From Opitutia bacterium (GTDB lineage: Bacteria; Verrucomicrobiota; Verrucomicrobiia; Opitutales; Opitutaceae), in the NCBI GenBank assembly GCA_947453695.1, contig CANGHW010000024.1, positions 1 to 50,574 of the forward strand: DNA of 50,574 bases, written 5' to 3'. The position numbers and the translations under genes were made by a program. The notes below the pieces were generated by a model. That model ran no database searches, was not told where the DNA came from, and saw nothing but the letters and a program-made list of their open reading frames with translations. Position 1 is the stretch's first letter. Each line of letters begins with the position of its first letter. Below are positions 16,518-26,100 of this stretch, in pieces.

Positions 16518-18542
16518 TCACGCCGCCCACTTCAGCAAGAGCACGAAGAGCCCGATGATCGCACCGGACACCGCGCAGCAAATGAGGAAACCCACCGTAT
16601 CGACGCGGTCCCACTTGCAAAACTCCCACGACGAGCGCGGGAACAACTTGGTGTGATCGAAGCGCGCCGGATTGCGGCGCGTCTCCTCCATGGCCGCCTC
16701 CTCCAACTCCGGCGTGTCGCCGACCGGGGTCTTCATCTTGCCGTAAAACAAATCGACGCGCGCCTTGTCGGTCGGGCGCGTCGCGTAGCTTACGATCAGC
16801 AGCACCAAGAACGGAAACAGTCCGTCAAAATAGAACGTCGCGGCCTCCCGGCCCTGCGGCGCGAGTTTGGCGACATCGAGGCCGAGCTTGTTTAGCGTCC
16901 AACACTCGAAATTGAAACGGCCCCTCCCTTCGAGCGCACTGGCCGGATCCGCGGGGTTCGTGCGCACGAGTTGTTTCCAATACACCGGCACCGGTTTTCC
17001 CGCTTCGTTCGGCGAGGAAATCGTCAGCGCCGGCGACTGGCGCACCGCCGAGAAATCGCCCGCAATATTCGGAATGGTGAGGATCGCGATCACGGTGAGC
17101 GACACCGACCACCACACCGCTGTCGCCGTGAGTCGGCGCCAGAAGAAGCAGGTGAGAATCGCCGCGCCGAAGGGCACATTGACGGTGAGCACCAGCTTCA
17201 CGATCGACTCCACATCACCCATGAGCTCCGCGGAGATCACGCCGAGGGCCAGCACGATGATGATCGTCCACCGCGCGGCCGTGACCGCCTGCTCTTGCGA
17301 CGCATCCGGGCGCAGGTGGCGGTAGAAGTTGCGCACAAACAGGGAGGAGATCGCGAGCGCCTTGGCCGCCAGGGTCGACATCGTGCCCGCTAGCACGCCG
17401 GCGAGCATCAGGCCGATCAGGCCCGGGCCAAGCAGCTTGTTGGACATGGCGCCCCAGACGATGTCCGGGTCGGCGAGACCGCCCACGCCGAAGAGCGCGA
17501 TCGCGATCAGGCCGGCAAACGCCCACAGGATGATCATGAAGCGTTTGAGGTAGTTGCCCGTGACGCCCATGCGCGCCGCAAACTCGTTTTTCGCCGAGCC
17601 GGCGATGCCCATATTGTGGCTCAGACCACCGTTCTGCACGATGCTGATGAAAAGCACGGCTCCGATGAAAATCGGCGACCCGCCGGGCCCCGCGAAGAGA
17701 TCAAGCATCTGCCCGGGCACCTTGTGCGCGATCTCGCTCCACCCACCGATCGCCGCGAGGCCCGTCGGAATCAGCAGCACCGAAAACACAATAATGAGCA
17801 CGCTCTGCAGCGCCTCGTTCACGGCCGCCGCCGCCATCCCGCCCAACACGATGTAGGCGCCCACCACTAGGGTGAATCCGAGATAGAACGGCAGCGACCG
17901 CAGCAGCGTGATGTAGCTGTGCAACTCGCCCCGCGCCTGACGGTCGCGCAAGGTCGCGAGCCGCGTCTTCGCCTCTTCATTCAGCGCCGGGGTGCCCGCG
18001 GTCACCTGTTTCTCCAACACCTTGAGTTCGCGATAGTCTTCGACGGACGAACGCTCCGCCGCCGTCCACTCGATCTCGGGTTTTACCACAAGCGACGAGG
18101 CGATCTTGTAGGCGACATAGTTGCCAAAGCCGAGAAACACACACGCCACCACCACTTGGAACAGCGCGTAGAGCCGGCTGAGTCCGCGGCTGCCGAAACG
18201 GTCTTCGAACAAATCCGCCGCCGTCACGAGTCGCACGCGGCGAAACCACGTGTTCATGAACCAAAAATACGGGTTCATGAACACCGTCTGAAACGAGAAC
18301 CACACACCCGTAACACCGCGCTGAAACACGAGGCTCGCCGTGCTCACCGCGCCCTGCGGCTCGGTCGCGTTGCCGAAATTTAGGAAAAACTGGTAGAGCT
18401 TCCCCAGCGAGCGCCCGGCGAGAAAGAACCCTTCCTCGCTCCCCGTGCCCTTCGCCGCCCGTTTGCCGATGTAGATCACGGCCGCGAGGTAGGAAAGGAT
18501 GACGAGCAAATCAACGAGGTGTAGGCTGCCGAAAATTCTCAT
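16518..18542 (-). CDS. Sodium:solute symporter (SSS family)
   Basis: 674 residues with about 13 to 15 hydrophobic helices. The N-terminus (DLLVILSYLAAVIYIGKRA) and the GRSLGKL block are typical of SSS proteins, as is LAGVLAGTMSTLAAKALAISS, the SSS signature helix. A hydrophilic loop of about 60 residues (around 155-215) and a cytoplasmic-looking C-terminal stretch (FDHTKLFPRSS) before the last helix enlarge it beyond the usual 500-550. It should import a sugar or organic solute with sodium. Divergent from a LacI-type regulator and upstream of rhaM, so rhamnose or an oligosaccharide is the likely but unproven substrate. Confidence 0.92.
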   Translation of the reverse strand: MRIFGSLHLVDLLVILSYLAAVIYIGKRAAKGTGSEEGFFLAGRSLGKLYQFFLNFGNATEPQGAVSTASLVFQRGVTGVWFSFQTVFMNPYFWFMNTWFRRVRLVTAADLFEDRFGSRGLSRLYALFQVVVACVFLGFGNYVAYKIASSLVVKPEIEWTAAERSSVEDYRELKVLEKQVTAGTPALNEEAKTRLATLRDRQARGELHSYITLLRSLPFYLGFTLVVGAYIVLGGMAAAAVNEALQSVLIIVFSVLLIPTGLAAIGGWSEIAHKVPGQMLDLFAGPGGSPIFIGAVLFISIVQNGGLSHNMGIAGSAKNEFAARMGVTGNYLKRFMIILWAFAGLIAIALFGVGGLADPDIVWGAMSNKLLGPGLIGLMLAGVLAGTMSTLAAKALAISSLFVRNFYRHLRPDASQEQAVTAARWTIIIVLALGVISAELMGDVESIVKLVLTVNVPFGAAILTCFFWRRLTATAVWWSVSLTVIAILTIPNIAGDFSAVRQSPALTISSPNEAGKPVPVYWKQLVRTNPADPASALEGRGRFNFECWTLNKLGLDVAKLAPQGREAATFYFDGLFPFLVLLIVSYATRPTDKARVDLFYGKMKTPVGDTPELEEAAMEETRRNPARFDHTKLFPRSSWEFCKWDRVDTVGFLICCAVSGAIIGLFVLLLKWAA

Positions 18543-18627
18543 AAAGGGGAACAGGGTAAAAGGGGTGGGCGAAAGGTGGGCCGGAACGCGGTGCCGGGCG
18601 ACTCATCCGCATGACACGTGCTCGTGC

Positions 18628-18643
18628 ATGAAATCGGTTGCCA
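18628..18643. promoter_or_regulatory. Candidate LacI-family operator
   Basis: ATGAAATCGGTTGCCA fits the LacI/GalR-type pattern WTGNAANCGNTTNCAW at every fixed position but one; the core GNAANCGNTTNC is intact. It lies in the 138-base gap between the divergent symporter and LacI-type genes, 85 bases from the symporter start and 38 from the regulator start. Control of both genes by the adjacent regulator is inferred. Confidence 0.55.
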
Positions 18644-18680
18644 AGCGGAGCGACCGGCCGAAAGTCTGACAGTCCGCCCG

Positions 18681-19721
18681 ATGTCTGCGCCTGCTCCCAC
18701 TCTTCGCTCACTCGCCAAAACCCTTGGCCTCTCGCGCACTACTGTCTCCGACGCCCTTCGGGGCTCCCCGCGTGTCGATCCGGCCACGGCCGCCCGCGTG
18801 ACCAAAGCGGCGCAGGAGGCCGGCTATCGCCGCAATCCCCTCGCCGGAGCACTGATGTCGGAGTTGCGTCGCTCCCGCGGCACAGCTTTCCGTGGCGTGC
18901 TCGCCGCCGTCGACTTCGCCGAACCCGACCGTCCCGACTCAGCCGCCCGCTTTCACCGCGAACTCGTGCTCGGCGCCGAGACGCGCGGCACCGAGCTCGG
19001 CTTCAAGGTCGAGAAATTCGTCGTCGGCCGGGCCGGAATCTCGGTCTCGCGCCTCGACTCGATCCTCCAATCGCGCGGCATCAACGGCATTTTCTTGCTC
19101 CCGGTCTGGGAGGAACCCGACCTCTCCGGTCTCGATTGGTCGCGCTACGCGGGTATCTATACCGACTACATCATTGAGCGACCCGCCCTGCACTCCGTCT
19201 GCTCCGACCACTACCGTTCGCTCCTCGCCGCTCTGCAACGCCTCGCGGCACTCGGCTACCGTCGCCCCGGCCTCCTCCTTCAGCGCCATCAGGACGAGCG
19301 ACTGCAGTATCGATGGGGCGCCGCCTTCCGCACATTTCAAGACACCCATCCCGTGGCAAAACCCGTGCCGCCGCTCATCGTCGATTCATTTTCCTCGACC
19401 GAGTTCTGCGCGTGGTTCCGCAAACACAAACCCGACGTCGTCCTCGCCCACCGCACGGAGGCGATGGATTGGATGGAGAGCTGCGGCGCCGAGATTCCCG
19501 CGACGCACGGCTTCGTCTCCCTCAACATCTTGACCAAGACACGCCCCTGCGCCGGTCTCGACCTCCAGCCCCGCCAACTTGGCGCCCGCGGCGCGGAGCT
19601 TCTAATCGCCCAGCTCCAGCGTAACGAACCCGGTATCCCCGAGTGGCCCTCCACGACGACCATCCCCGCCCGCTGGGTCGATGGCCCAACCCTGCGTGCC
19701 GCTCCTTCGGTCACGACCTAG
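18681..19721 (+). CDS. LacI-family transcriptional regulator
   Basis: 346 residues from ATG 18681. The N-terminal helix-turn-helix is clear (LRSLAKTLGLSRTTVSDALRG then VTKAAQEAGYRRNP). The remainder is a periplasmic-binding-like sugar-sensing domain (GVLAAVDF at the start of the first lobe, LAALGYRRPGLLL, then VSLNILTKT and the GARGAELLIAQLQ helix typical of the family's end). It should repress or activate in response to a sugar. The divergent symporter gene and the operator-like site between them make this its likely local target. Confidence 0.93.
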   Translation: MSAPAPTLRSLAKTLGLSRTTVSDALRGSPRVDPATAARVTKAAQEAGYRRNPLAGALMSELRRSRGTAFRGVLAAVDFAEPDRPDSAARFHRELVLGAETRGTELGFKVEKFVVGRAGISVSRLDSILQSRGINGIFLLPVWEEPDLSGLDWSRYAGIYTDYIIERPALHSVCSDHYRSLLAALQRLAALGYRRPGLLLQRHQDERLQYRWGAAFRTFQDTHPVAKPVPPLIVDSFSSTEFCAWFRKHKPDVVLAHRTEAMDWMESCGAEIPATHGFVSLNILTKTRPCAGLDLQPRQLGARGAELLIAQLQRNEPGIPEWPSTTTIPARWVDGPTLRAAPSVTT

Positions 19722-19763
19722 TATTGCCAGATTTAACCTGCGCTCCAAGCGGGGAGCCGCCCC

Positions 19764-20150
19764 TTGACGCTCGCCGCCAACCGTCATTTCCTGCCTCGCT
19801 TGCGTTTCCTCTCCTCCATCGTCGCGCTGCTGGGCCTACTGTTACTCGCGACGGCGTCGACCTCTTCGACCCGTGGCAACTGCAGCAGCTCGCCTTTCGA
19901 GGAGCAGGGCAACGCGCGCTCATCCTTCGTCGACGCTAGCGCCGACCTGTCAGTCACCACCGGGGGCAACGGCGCACTCGAAGACTGGGATGATGAATCC
20001 AAGCCCACGCTACCCCGCTGCGAGCTGCCTTACTCCACTCCGCGCACGGTCGCTCGGGCCGCCGCCACCCATTTCCCTCCGCGTTGCTTTACGCGTGTTA
20101 CTGACCGCCGAACGGCTACGCTCGTCGGCACCGTCCTGCTCTTGATCTGA
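19764..20150 (+). CDS. Possible small exported protein, doubtful
   Basis: 128 residues from a TTG start preceded by GGGGAG at 19751-19756, a good Shine-Dalgarno at normal spacing. The first 30 residues look like a signal peptide (SSIVALLGLLLLATAS). The rest is a Ser/Thr-rich acidic stretch with four Cys and a hydrophobic end (ATLVGTVLLLI). I recognise no family, and several other frames are open across the same bases. The stretch otherwise would be a gene-free gap of about 600 bases between the LacI-type gene and tatA. It could equally be a non-coding leader. Confidence 0.35.
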   Translation: MTLAANRHFLPRLRFLSSIVALLGLLLLATASTSSTRGNCSSSPFEEQGNARSSFVDASADLSVTTGGNGALEDWDDESKPTLPRCELPYSTPRTVARAAATHFPPRCFTRVTDRRTATLVGTVLLLI

Positions 20151-20161
20151 GCGACGACCTT

Positions 20162-20300
20162 CCCGATGCGCCGCGGTTCATCGGGCTAGATTCATCTCCG
20201 GAGGAATACGCGCCATGCGCGGCTCCTCCACCTCGCCGGTCGCTAAGCGACCGTGGTTTCTCGCCTTAATTTTTTCGTCCCGCGCCTTTCTGGCCGGGAC
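20162..20300 (+). promoter_or_regulatory. Candidate structured RNA leader upstream of tatA
   Basis: Four consecutive inverted repeats found by eye: 20162-20185 (CCCGATG/CATCGGG), 20200-20229 (GGAGGA/TCCTCC enclosing CGCGC-CAT-GCGCG, 11 bp in all), 20237-20253 (CGGTCGC-TAA-GCGACCG) and 20277-20300 (GTCCCG/CGGGAC with inner GCC/GGC). An alternative pairing, TAAGCGA (20244-20250) with TCGCCTTA (20261-20268), would be followed at once by ATTTTTT and would exclude the third hairpin, as in a terminator/antiterminator switch. It ends 32 bases before the tatA start. No known RNA family is recognised. Confidence 0.35.
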
Positions 20301-20332
20301 CTCAGCCTAAGTTCAAAAACAACTTCATTATC

Positions 20333-20578
20333 ATGCACGCACTCTCTCCCTTCTTTGCTGGCGTCCTCGGCCTTGGCGGCCCGGAACTCGTCATTATCTT
20401 TGCCATCTTCATGCTGCTCTTCGGCGGCGCGAAACTCCCCGGCCTCGCCAAGGGCCTCGGCCAATCGATCAAGGAATTCAAGCAAGCCTCGCGCGATGAG
20501 CCGGCGCCAGCCGCCCCGACCACCAGCGCTCCGGCCCAGAAGGCAGATCCGGTTTCACCACCGGCCCAATCGCACTAA
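20333..20578 (+). CDS. tatA: Twin-arginine translocase subunit TatA/TatE
   Basis: 81 residues. One N-terminal membrane helix (PELVIIFAIFMLLFGG, about 16-31), the FGGAKLPGLAKGLG hinge and amphipathic helix conserved in TatA, then a charged Pro/Ala-rich tail. The length suits TatA or TatE rather than TatB. TatA oligomers form the pore for export of folded proteins with twin-arginine signals. No tatC is nearby. A strong terminator follows, so it is a single-gene unit, perhaps with its own structured leader. Confidence 0.95.
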   Translation: MHALSPFFAGVLGLGGPELVIIFAIFMLLFGGAKLPGLAKGLGQSIKEFKQASRDEPAPAAPTTSAPAQKADPVSPPAQSH

Positions 20579-20591
20579 GCCCCGCCAGTTG

Positions 20592-20626
20592 AACTGCCGG
20601 CCGCTCTACTGGGCCGGCAGTTTTTT
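20592..20626 (+). terminator. Rho-independent terminator of tatA
   Basis: Perfect 11-bp stem AACTGCCGGCC / GGCCGGCAGTT with a 9-base loop, running into six T residues at 20621-20626. It begins 14 bases after the tatA stop. Confidence 0.93.
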
Positions 20627-20730
20627 CCCGCAACTTTGCGCCCTCGGACCACCCCTGGCGCCGGCCGGCATTTCGACCCGGACCAGCGTCGAGCCGTGGC
20701 CTCGGCGATTTCAGACTTGGCCGCATGTAA

Positions 20731-22890
20731 ATGGCGCGCACAAAGTCCGCTATGGAACTGAAGCGCATCTTCCCCGGCAGTATCTATGTGAAAGCAGGGG
20801 AACATACCCTGTTGGCCGGCTGCCCGCCAGAGATCATCAAGGTGCTCTTCCAACAGGGACTCCGTTCCCCGGATTGCCTCCTTCTGCCAGACCGCCCGGT
20901 AAATCACGGCGAATCTCAAGTGGCGATCGAGTTCCCGCTCTACCATCACCTCTTCATCGGCTGTAAACCGGGCGAACTGCGTCCGCTGAACCTCGCGGGC
21001 AGCGCGCGCCGCGTCTCCGCCGCCCGCGAATTACTGGGTCTCACACTCTTCGGGCCTGACGTCGAACAAATGCAGGCGTGGGGCTTGCCCGAATCCGAAT
21101 CCACCAGTCTCGCCCGCGAGATGCGCTGGTTTCACCTCAAGGACAAGGGCGGCCGCCCCCTCACGCTCGACGATCTGCTGTCGATTCATTCCCTCGACGA
21201 GGGCCCCGTCGACCTCGGCTGGGGCACGCTCCGCCGCCTTCGCCCCAATGTCTTCGAACTCACCGTTGACGGCGAGTCGCTTGAGATCGATCTCCAACTC
21301 GATCGCGAACAAGCACCACCTTACCCGGTCAGCCCCGACCTCACTCCCACAACCTTGGTCAAGCTCGGCATCGAGGTCGTTGGCGGCTCCACCGGCTTTA
21401 GCGCCCTGCAGGCGTCCTCTGGACTCGCGCTTTGTTACAACGGCAATTACTTGCTCGTCGACGCGATCCCTTACCTCAACTCGCACCTCCGCGCCCGCGG
21501 CATCGCGCGCAACCAGATCCACGGTCTATTCCTGAGCCACATCCACGATGATCACTGCAACCTGATCTCGCTGCTCCAATACAATACCCGGCTCCACGTT
21601 CTGACCACTCCGCTCATCTATCGGATGATGCTGCGCAAACTCGCCCTCACGCTGGACCGCTCAGAGGAGAGCTTGGAGGAGTATTTTTCCCTTCACGAAC
21701 TCGTGCCCGGAAAAGAGACCAACTATTTTGGCCTCCGCATCACTCCGTTTTACTCCAGTCACTCGATCCCCACGATCGGTGCACGCTTTGAGGTGACCCA
21801 CTCCGGCACCACCTACTCCATCGTGTTTAGCGGCGACACCCAATCACTCGCCGATCTCAAGCGCATGCAGCTCACCGGCGTGATCAATCAGGAGCGCTAC
21901 CAGCAGGTCGCCGATATCTATAGCACGCCCACCCAGCTCCTCATCGCCGACGGCGGCGAAGGCCAAATTCACGGCGATCCCGCCGATGCCCTGCTCTCCC
22001 CGGCCGAGCGCGTGGTCTTTCTCCACCTCGACAAGCTCTCGGACCGCTTCCAGGCCCACTTCACCACCGCCACCTCCGGCAAACGATTCTGCGTCCTCCG
22101 CGGCGAGACCGATTACAATCTCACCCACACGATCGAGTTCCTCCTCGATTACTTTAAGGGCCTCCCGTCGGAGTGGATTTCGCATCTGATGTCGAATCAG
22201 CGTTCGCTGACTTACAACGCCGGCGATATCATCATTCGCGAGGGAGCCAAGTCCGATGGCTGCGTCTACATCATCATCACTGGCTATGCGCAGGTTATCC
22301 ATCACGACGGCGACAAGTGCCATGTCCTCGCCCAAATGGAGGCCGGAGAAATTATCGGCGAAATGTCCGTCATCAGCGGCCAGGGCACCCGCAACGCCTC
22401 GGTCGTTGCCGTCAGCCCCGTTAACGTCACCGCCATCGCCGAAACCGCCTTCCGCGATTACATCACGCATCAGGGCCTCGAGAGTCAGATCAAGAAACTG
22501 TGGCAGCACCGCGAACCACTTCAGACCCTAGCCTACCTGCGCCCGCTCCAACAACCCGTCATCCGCGAGCTCGCCAAGCTCGTCACACTGGAAAAATTGC
22601 CACCCGGCAACGCGCCGCGCCCGCTCGAGAGCCTGTGCGACCCGTTCAGTCTGATTCTCCCGCTCGGCCAGGACATCGTCATCCAACGCGATACCCGCAC
22701 CGAGACCATTCCTGCCCGCAGTGCGCCCATTCTCTGCACTTCCGGCGCCACGCTCATCACCGAATCGGAAATACAATTCCTCCTCCTGCGTGCCGATCAC
22801 GCGACGGAATTGCGCGCCCGCATCCCCGCCTTCCGCTTCTTTTGGGAAGAGACGCTCGGCTTGGGCCTGCCCAATCGCATCCGCGTCTAA
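20731..22890 (+). CDS. Metallo-beta-lactamase-fold hydrolase fused to a cyclic-nucleotide-binding domain
   Basis: 719 residues. An N-terminal region of about 230 residues of unclear family precedes a metallo-beta-lactamase fold with H270-I-H-D-D-H275, a SSHSIPT histidine and a FSGDT aspartate. At about 480-600 there is a cNMP-binding domain (YNAGDIIIREG, then GEIIGEMSVISGQGTRNASVV, the phosphate-binding cassette with its arginine). A further C-terminal segment of about 110 residues follows. No signal peptide, so probably cytoplasmic. Inferred: a hydrolase, perhaps a phosphodiesterase, whose activity is gated by cAMP or cGMP. It stands alone between the tatA terminator and a convergent tRNA. 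A start at 20752 is also possible. Confidence 0.88.
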   Translation: MARTKSAMELKRIFPGSIYVKAGEHTLLAGCPPEIIKVLFQQGLRSPDCLLLPDRPVNHGESQVAIEFPLYHHLFIGCKPGELRPLNLAGSARRVSAARELLGLTLFGPDVEQMQAWGLPESESTSLAREMRWFHLKDKGGRPLTLDDLLSIHSLDEGPVDLGWGTLRRLRPNVFELTVDGESLEIDLQLDREQAPPYPVSPDLTPTTLVKLGIEVVGGSTGFSALQASSGLALCYNGNYLLVDAIPYLNSHLRARGIARNQIHGLFLSHIHDDHCNLISLLQYNTRLHVLTTPLIYRMMLRKLALTLDRSEESLEEYFSLHELVPGKETNYFGLRITPFYSSHSIPTIGARFEVTHSGTTYSIVFSGDTQSLADLKRMQLTGVINQERYQQVADIYSTPTQLLIADGGEGQIHGDPADALLSPAERVVFLHLDKLSDRFQAHFTTATSGKRFCVLRGETDYNLTHTIEFLLDYFKGLPSEWISHLMSNQRSLTYNAGDIIIREGAKSDGCVYIIITGYAQVIHHDGDKCHVLAQMEAGEIIGEMSVISGQGTRNASVVAVSPVNVTAIAETAFRDYITHQGLESQIKKLWQHREPLQTLAYLRPLQQPVIRELAKLVTLEKLPPGNAPRPLESLCDPFSLILPLGQDIVIQRDTRTETIPARSAPILCTSGATLITESEIQFLLLRADHATELRARIPAFRFFWEETLGLGLPNRIRV

Positions 22891-22891
22891 G

Positions 22892-22975
22892 TGGTGCCCG
22901 GGACAGGACTCGAACCTGCACACCTTACGGCAAAGGCTTCTAAGACCTTCGTGTCTGCCATTCCACCACCCGGGC
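22892..22975 (-). tRNA. tRNA-Leu(UAG)
   Basis: 84 bases with encoded CCA. The acceptor GCCCGGG pairs with CCCGGGC, followed by A73 and CCA. The anticodon stem AAGGT/GCCTT holds loop CTTAGAA, giving anticodon UAG (Leu CUA/CUG). The T arm contains GGTTCGAGTCC and there is a long variable arm typical of class II tRNAs. It begins one base past the convergent hydrolase stop. Confidence 0.96.
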
Positions 22976-23138
22976 GCGAGTAGTATCACGGCAGAGCTTG
23001 CCGAGGCTCGCGCACTCCACGCAAGCGGGGAAATCGCGCTCGCCGCATCAGGCCGACAAGCGTCCCGCGGCGGCAAATTTCGCAGTAGCAAGCGTCCGCC
23101 GTCCAACACACCCTCGGTTTACCCCACCGCCTGTCCTT

Positions 23139-26100
23139 ATGAAGTCGTTTCTCCTCTGTCTTGCCCTGCTCTGCAGTCTTCACCTCGCCCGCGCCGCCGA
23201 AGTCGGTGTGCGCATCCGTTTCGGCCTCACTGACCAGGGCAACACCAAGTGGGATGGCTCCGTCGCCGTCTCCCCCGGCCGGGTCGACCTCATAAGCGGA
23301 TGGCGCTTCCAACAAAGCGATGCCATCGAGGGCAACACGGGATGGAAGGCTGATACCCGCCCGCTCACCGTTCGCCGCTCCAACGCCCAGAAACAAAAAC
23401 AAAAAGCCGCCGGTGGAAAAAAGAAGGGCAAAGCCGCCGCCACCGAAGGTCCAATCGCCGACAATGGCGTGGTCCTCCGCCTCGTCGATATCACCGAAGA
23501 CTCGGTCGTCAGCGTCACCACCGCGCAGGGGAAATTCAGCTTCAAACTCGCCGATCTGCCCTACGGCAAAGTTGTCGAGCAGCTCAACGGCGCCGTCGAC
23601 GTCGAGCGCACTGCCGCCACGCAATCGCTCACGAAGAACCGCACCGACGACGATTTTCCGGCGGTGGCTGTCGCCGCCGACGGCACCACCTACATTGCGC
23701 ATGTCAGCTTCACCCCCGGCCTCGACCGCGACGAACGCGCCCGCACCTGGACCAAGGCTCCCGCCGACTTTGCCTTTCTCGCCACGCCGCCCGGCGGAGA
23801 TCAGATTTTCCTCCGCACCGTGAAAAACGGCCAGCCCGGCGAACCCATCGCCATCACCACCGGCAAGGGCGACATCTATAAAGTAGCACTCGCCGTCGAC
23901 GGCCAAGGCACGGCGTGGGTTATCTGGAGTGAGAACAACGCTTGGCAGAATCCCGCCGCCTCCGCGAATTTCGAAATCTGGGCGCGCTCCTTCAAGGCCG
24001 GCACGCTCTCCGCTCCCGTCAACCTCTCCAATCACGTCGGCTCCGATCTCAATCCCGTCGCCACCACCGACTCGCAAGGTCGCGTCTGGCTAGCCTGGCA
24101 GGGCGCGCGCGAAGGCGTTTTCCGCATCCTCTCGCGTCGCCAAACCGTCACCGGATGGTCCGAGGTCGAACGCGTTTCCACCCAATCCGGCACCAGTTGG
24201 ACGCCCGCCATCGCCGCCGCCTCCGATGGACGCGTAGCCATCGCTTGGGACACCTACGACAAGGGCGACTACGACGTGTGGCTTCGCGAATACGGCCCCA
24301 CCGGCCAGCCCGCAGCCCCCCAGCCCGTCGCCACCACGCCGCAATACGAGGCCCGCCCCTCGATCACCTACGATCTCGTCGGTCGCCTCTGGGTGTGCTG
24401 GGAGCAAAGCGGCGCCACGTGGGGCAAAGACTGGGGCGCCCTCGTGCGTGACGAGGGCATCGGTCTCTACCGCGACCGCCAGATCGGTATGCGCATCCTC
24501 GACCGCGGCCAGTGGCTCGCGCCCGAGACCGCCGTCGCCCAAGGCCTTCCGGGCGCGAAGATGCGACGTGGACCACGCGCGCTGCCCGTCCGTCAGCCCG
24601 AGACCGAACCCGTAGTCCGCGCCGCCGGCGAAGAAGCCGAGGCCGAGGGCGCCGGCACCTATAACAATCTCGGTCGCATTACCTGTGATCGCGACGGCCG
24701 CATCTGGCTGCTCGCCCGCTCCCGCGAGGGCAATTTCTTCACTCCGCTCGGCTCCGTGTGGATGAACTATGCGACGTATTTCGATGGCCAGAAGTGGGTC
24801 GGACCCATCCTCCTCCCGCACTCGGACAATCTGCTCTACAACCTCCCTGCCGTCGCGCCCCACCCCGCCGGCGGCCTCGTCGTCGCCCACTCCAGCGACC
24901 ACCGCCAAAGCCGGCACACGCAGAACCCGCGCTCGGGCAGCAATGCCTCCCTCGACTCCGACCGCGATCCCTTCGACAACGACATCTTTTTCAGTCGCCT
25001 CGAATTCGCCGCAGCCAAAGTCACGGCCACGTTGAAACCCGCCCGCGCTACGCCTTCGGCTTCGGTCAAAGCCAGCGCTCGCACCGAGGCCGAACGCCGC
25101 GACATCGCCGCCGCTCGCTCCTACCGCTTTGCCCATGAGGGTCAGCAGCTCCGTATCATCCGTGGCGAGTTTCACCGCCACACGGAAATCTCCGGCGATG
25201 GCGGCAACGACGGTCCGCTAGAGGATATGTGGCGCTACGCCATCGACGTCGCGGGCATGGACTGGCTCGGTTGCGGTGACCACGACAACGGCAATGGCCG
25301 CGAATACACGTGGTGGCTCACCCAAAAAACCACTGACGCCTTCCGCCTCCCCGGCGTTTTCGAGCCTCCGTTCACCTATGAACGCAGCGTCGCTTACCCC
25401 GAAGGCCACCGGAACGTCGTCTTCGAACAACGCGGCGTCCGCACCCTCCCGCGCCTCCCGAAATCGGACCGCAATGTCAGCGCACCTGCGCCCGACACGC
25501 AAATGCTCTACGCCTACCTCAAGGCATTTAACGGCGTCTGCGCCTCGCACACCTCGGCGACCAACATGGGCACCGATTGGCGTGACTGGGACCCCAAGGT
25601 AGAGCCCATGGTCGAGATCTACCAAGGTGCCCGCCAAAACTACGAACGCCCCGGCGCCCCGCGCAGCCCGAGCGCCGGCGACGCCATCGGCGGGTGGGAA
25701 CCGCTCGGCTTCATCAACCTCGCGCTGCAAAAGGGCCACCGCTTCTCGTTCCAATCAAGCAGCGACCACGGCTCCACCCACATCAGCTACGCACTCGTCC
25801 TCGCCGAGGACAACTCGCGCGCCGCGCTGCTCAAGGCCATGCGCCAGCGCCACACCTACGCCGCCACCGACAACATCATCGCCGAATACACCAGCACCAC
25901 CGGGGGTCGCACCTACATGATGGGTGACGAATTCACCTCCGCGACAGCCCCCACCGTTCGCGTCAAATTCATCGGCACCGCTCCATTCAAGAAAGTCACC
26001 CTCGTTAAAGACGACGTCGAATTCGTCCTCGGTGAGCCCAACAAGACCGAAGTCGAATTCACCTGGACCGACCCGTCCCCCAAGCCCGGTAAAACGAGTT

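Noticed and set aside
18609..18630. CATGACACGTGCTCGTGCATG as an operator
   Set aside because: The apparent symmetry comes only from CATG and CACGTG being self-complementary; the arms do not pair as a whole. The LacI-like site beside it is better.
19784..20008. Minus-strand 74-codon frame in the LacI-tatA gap
   Set aside because: Ser/Lys-rich with no features or start signals; the opposite frame has a Shine-Dalgarno and signal-like start, though it is itself doubtful.
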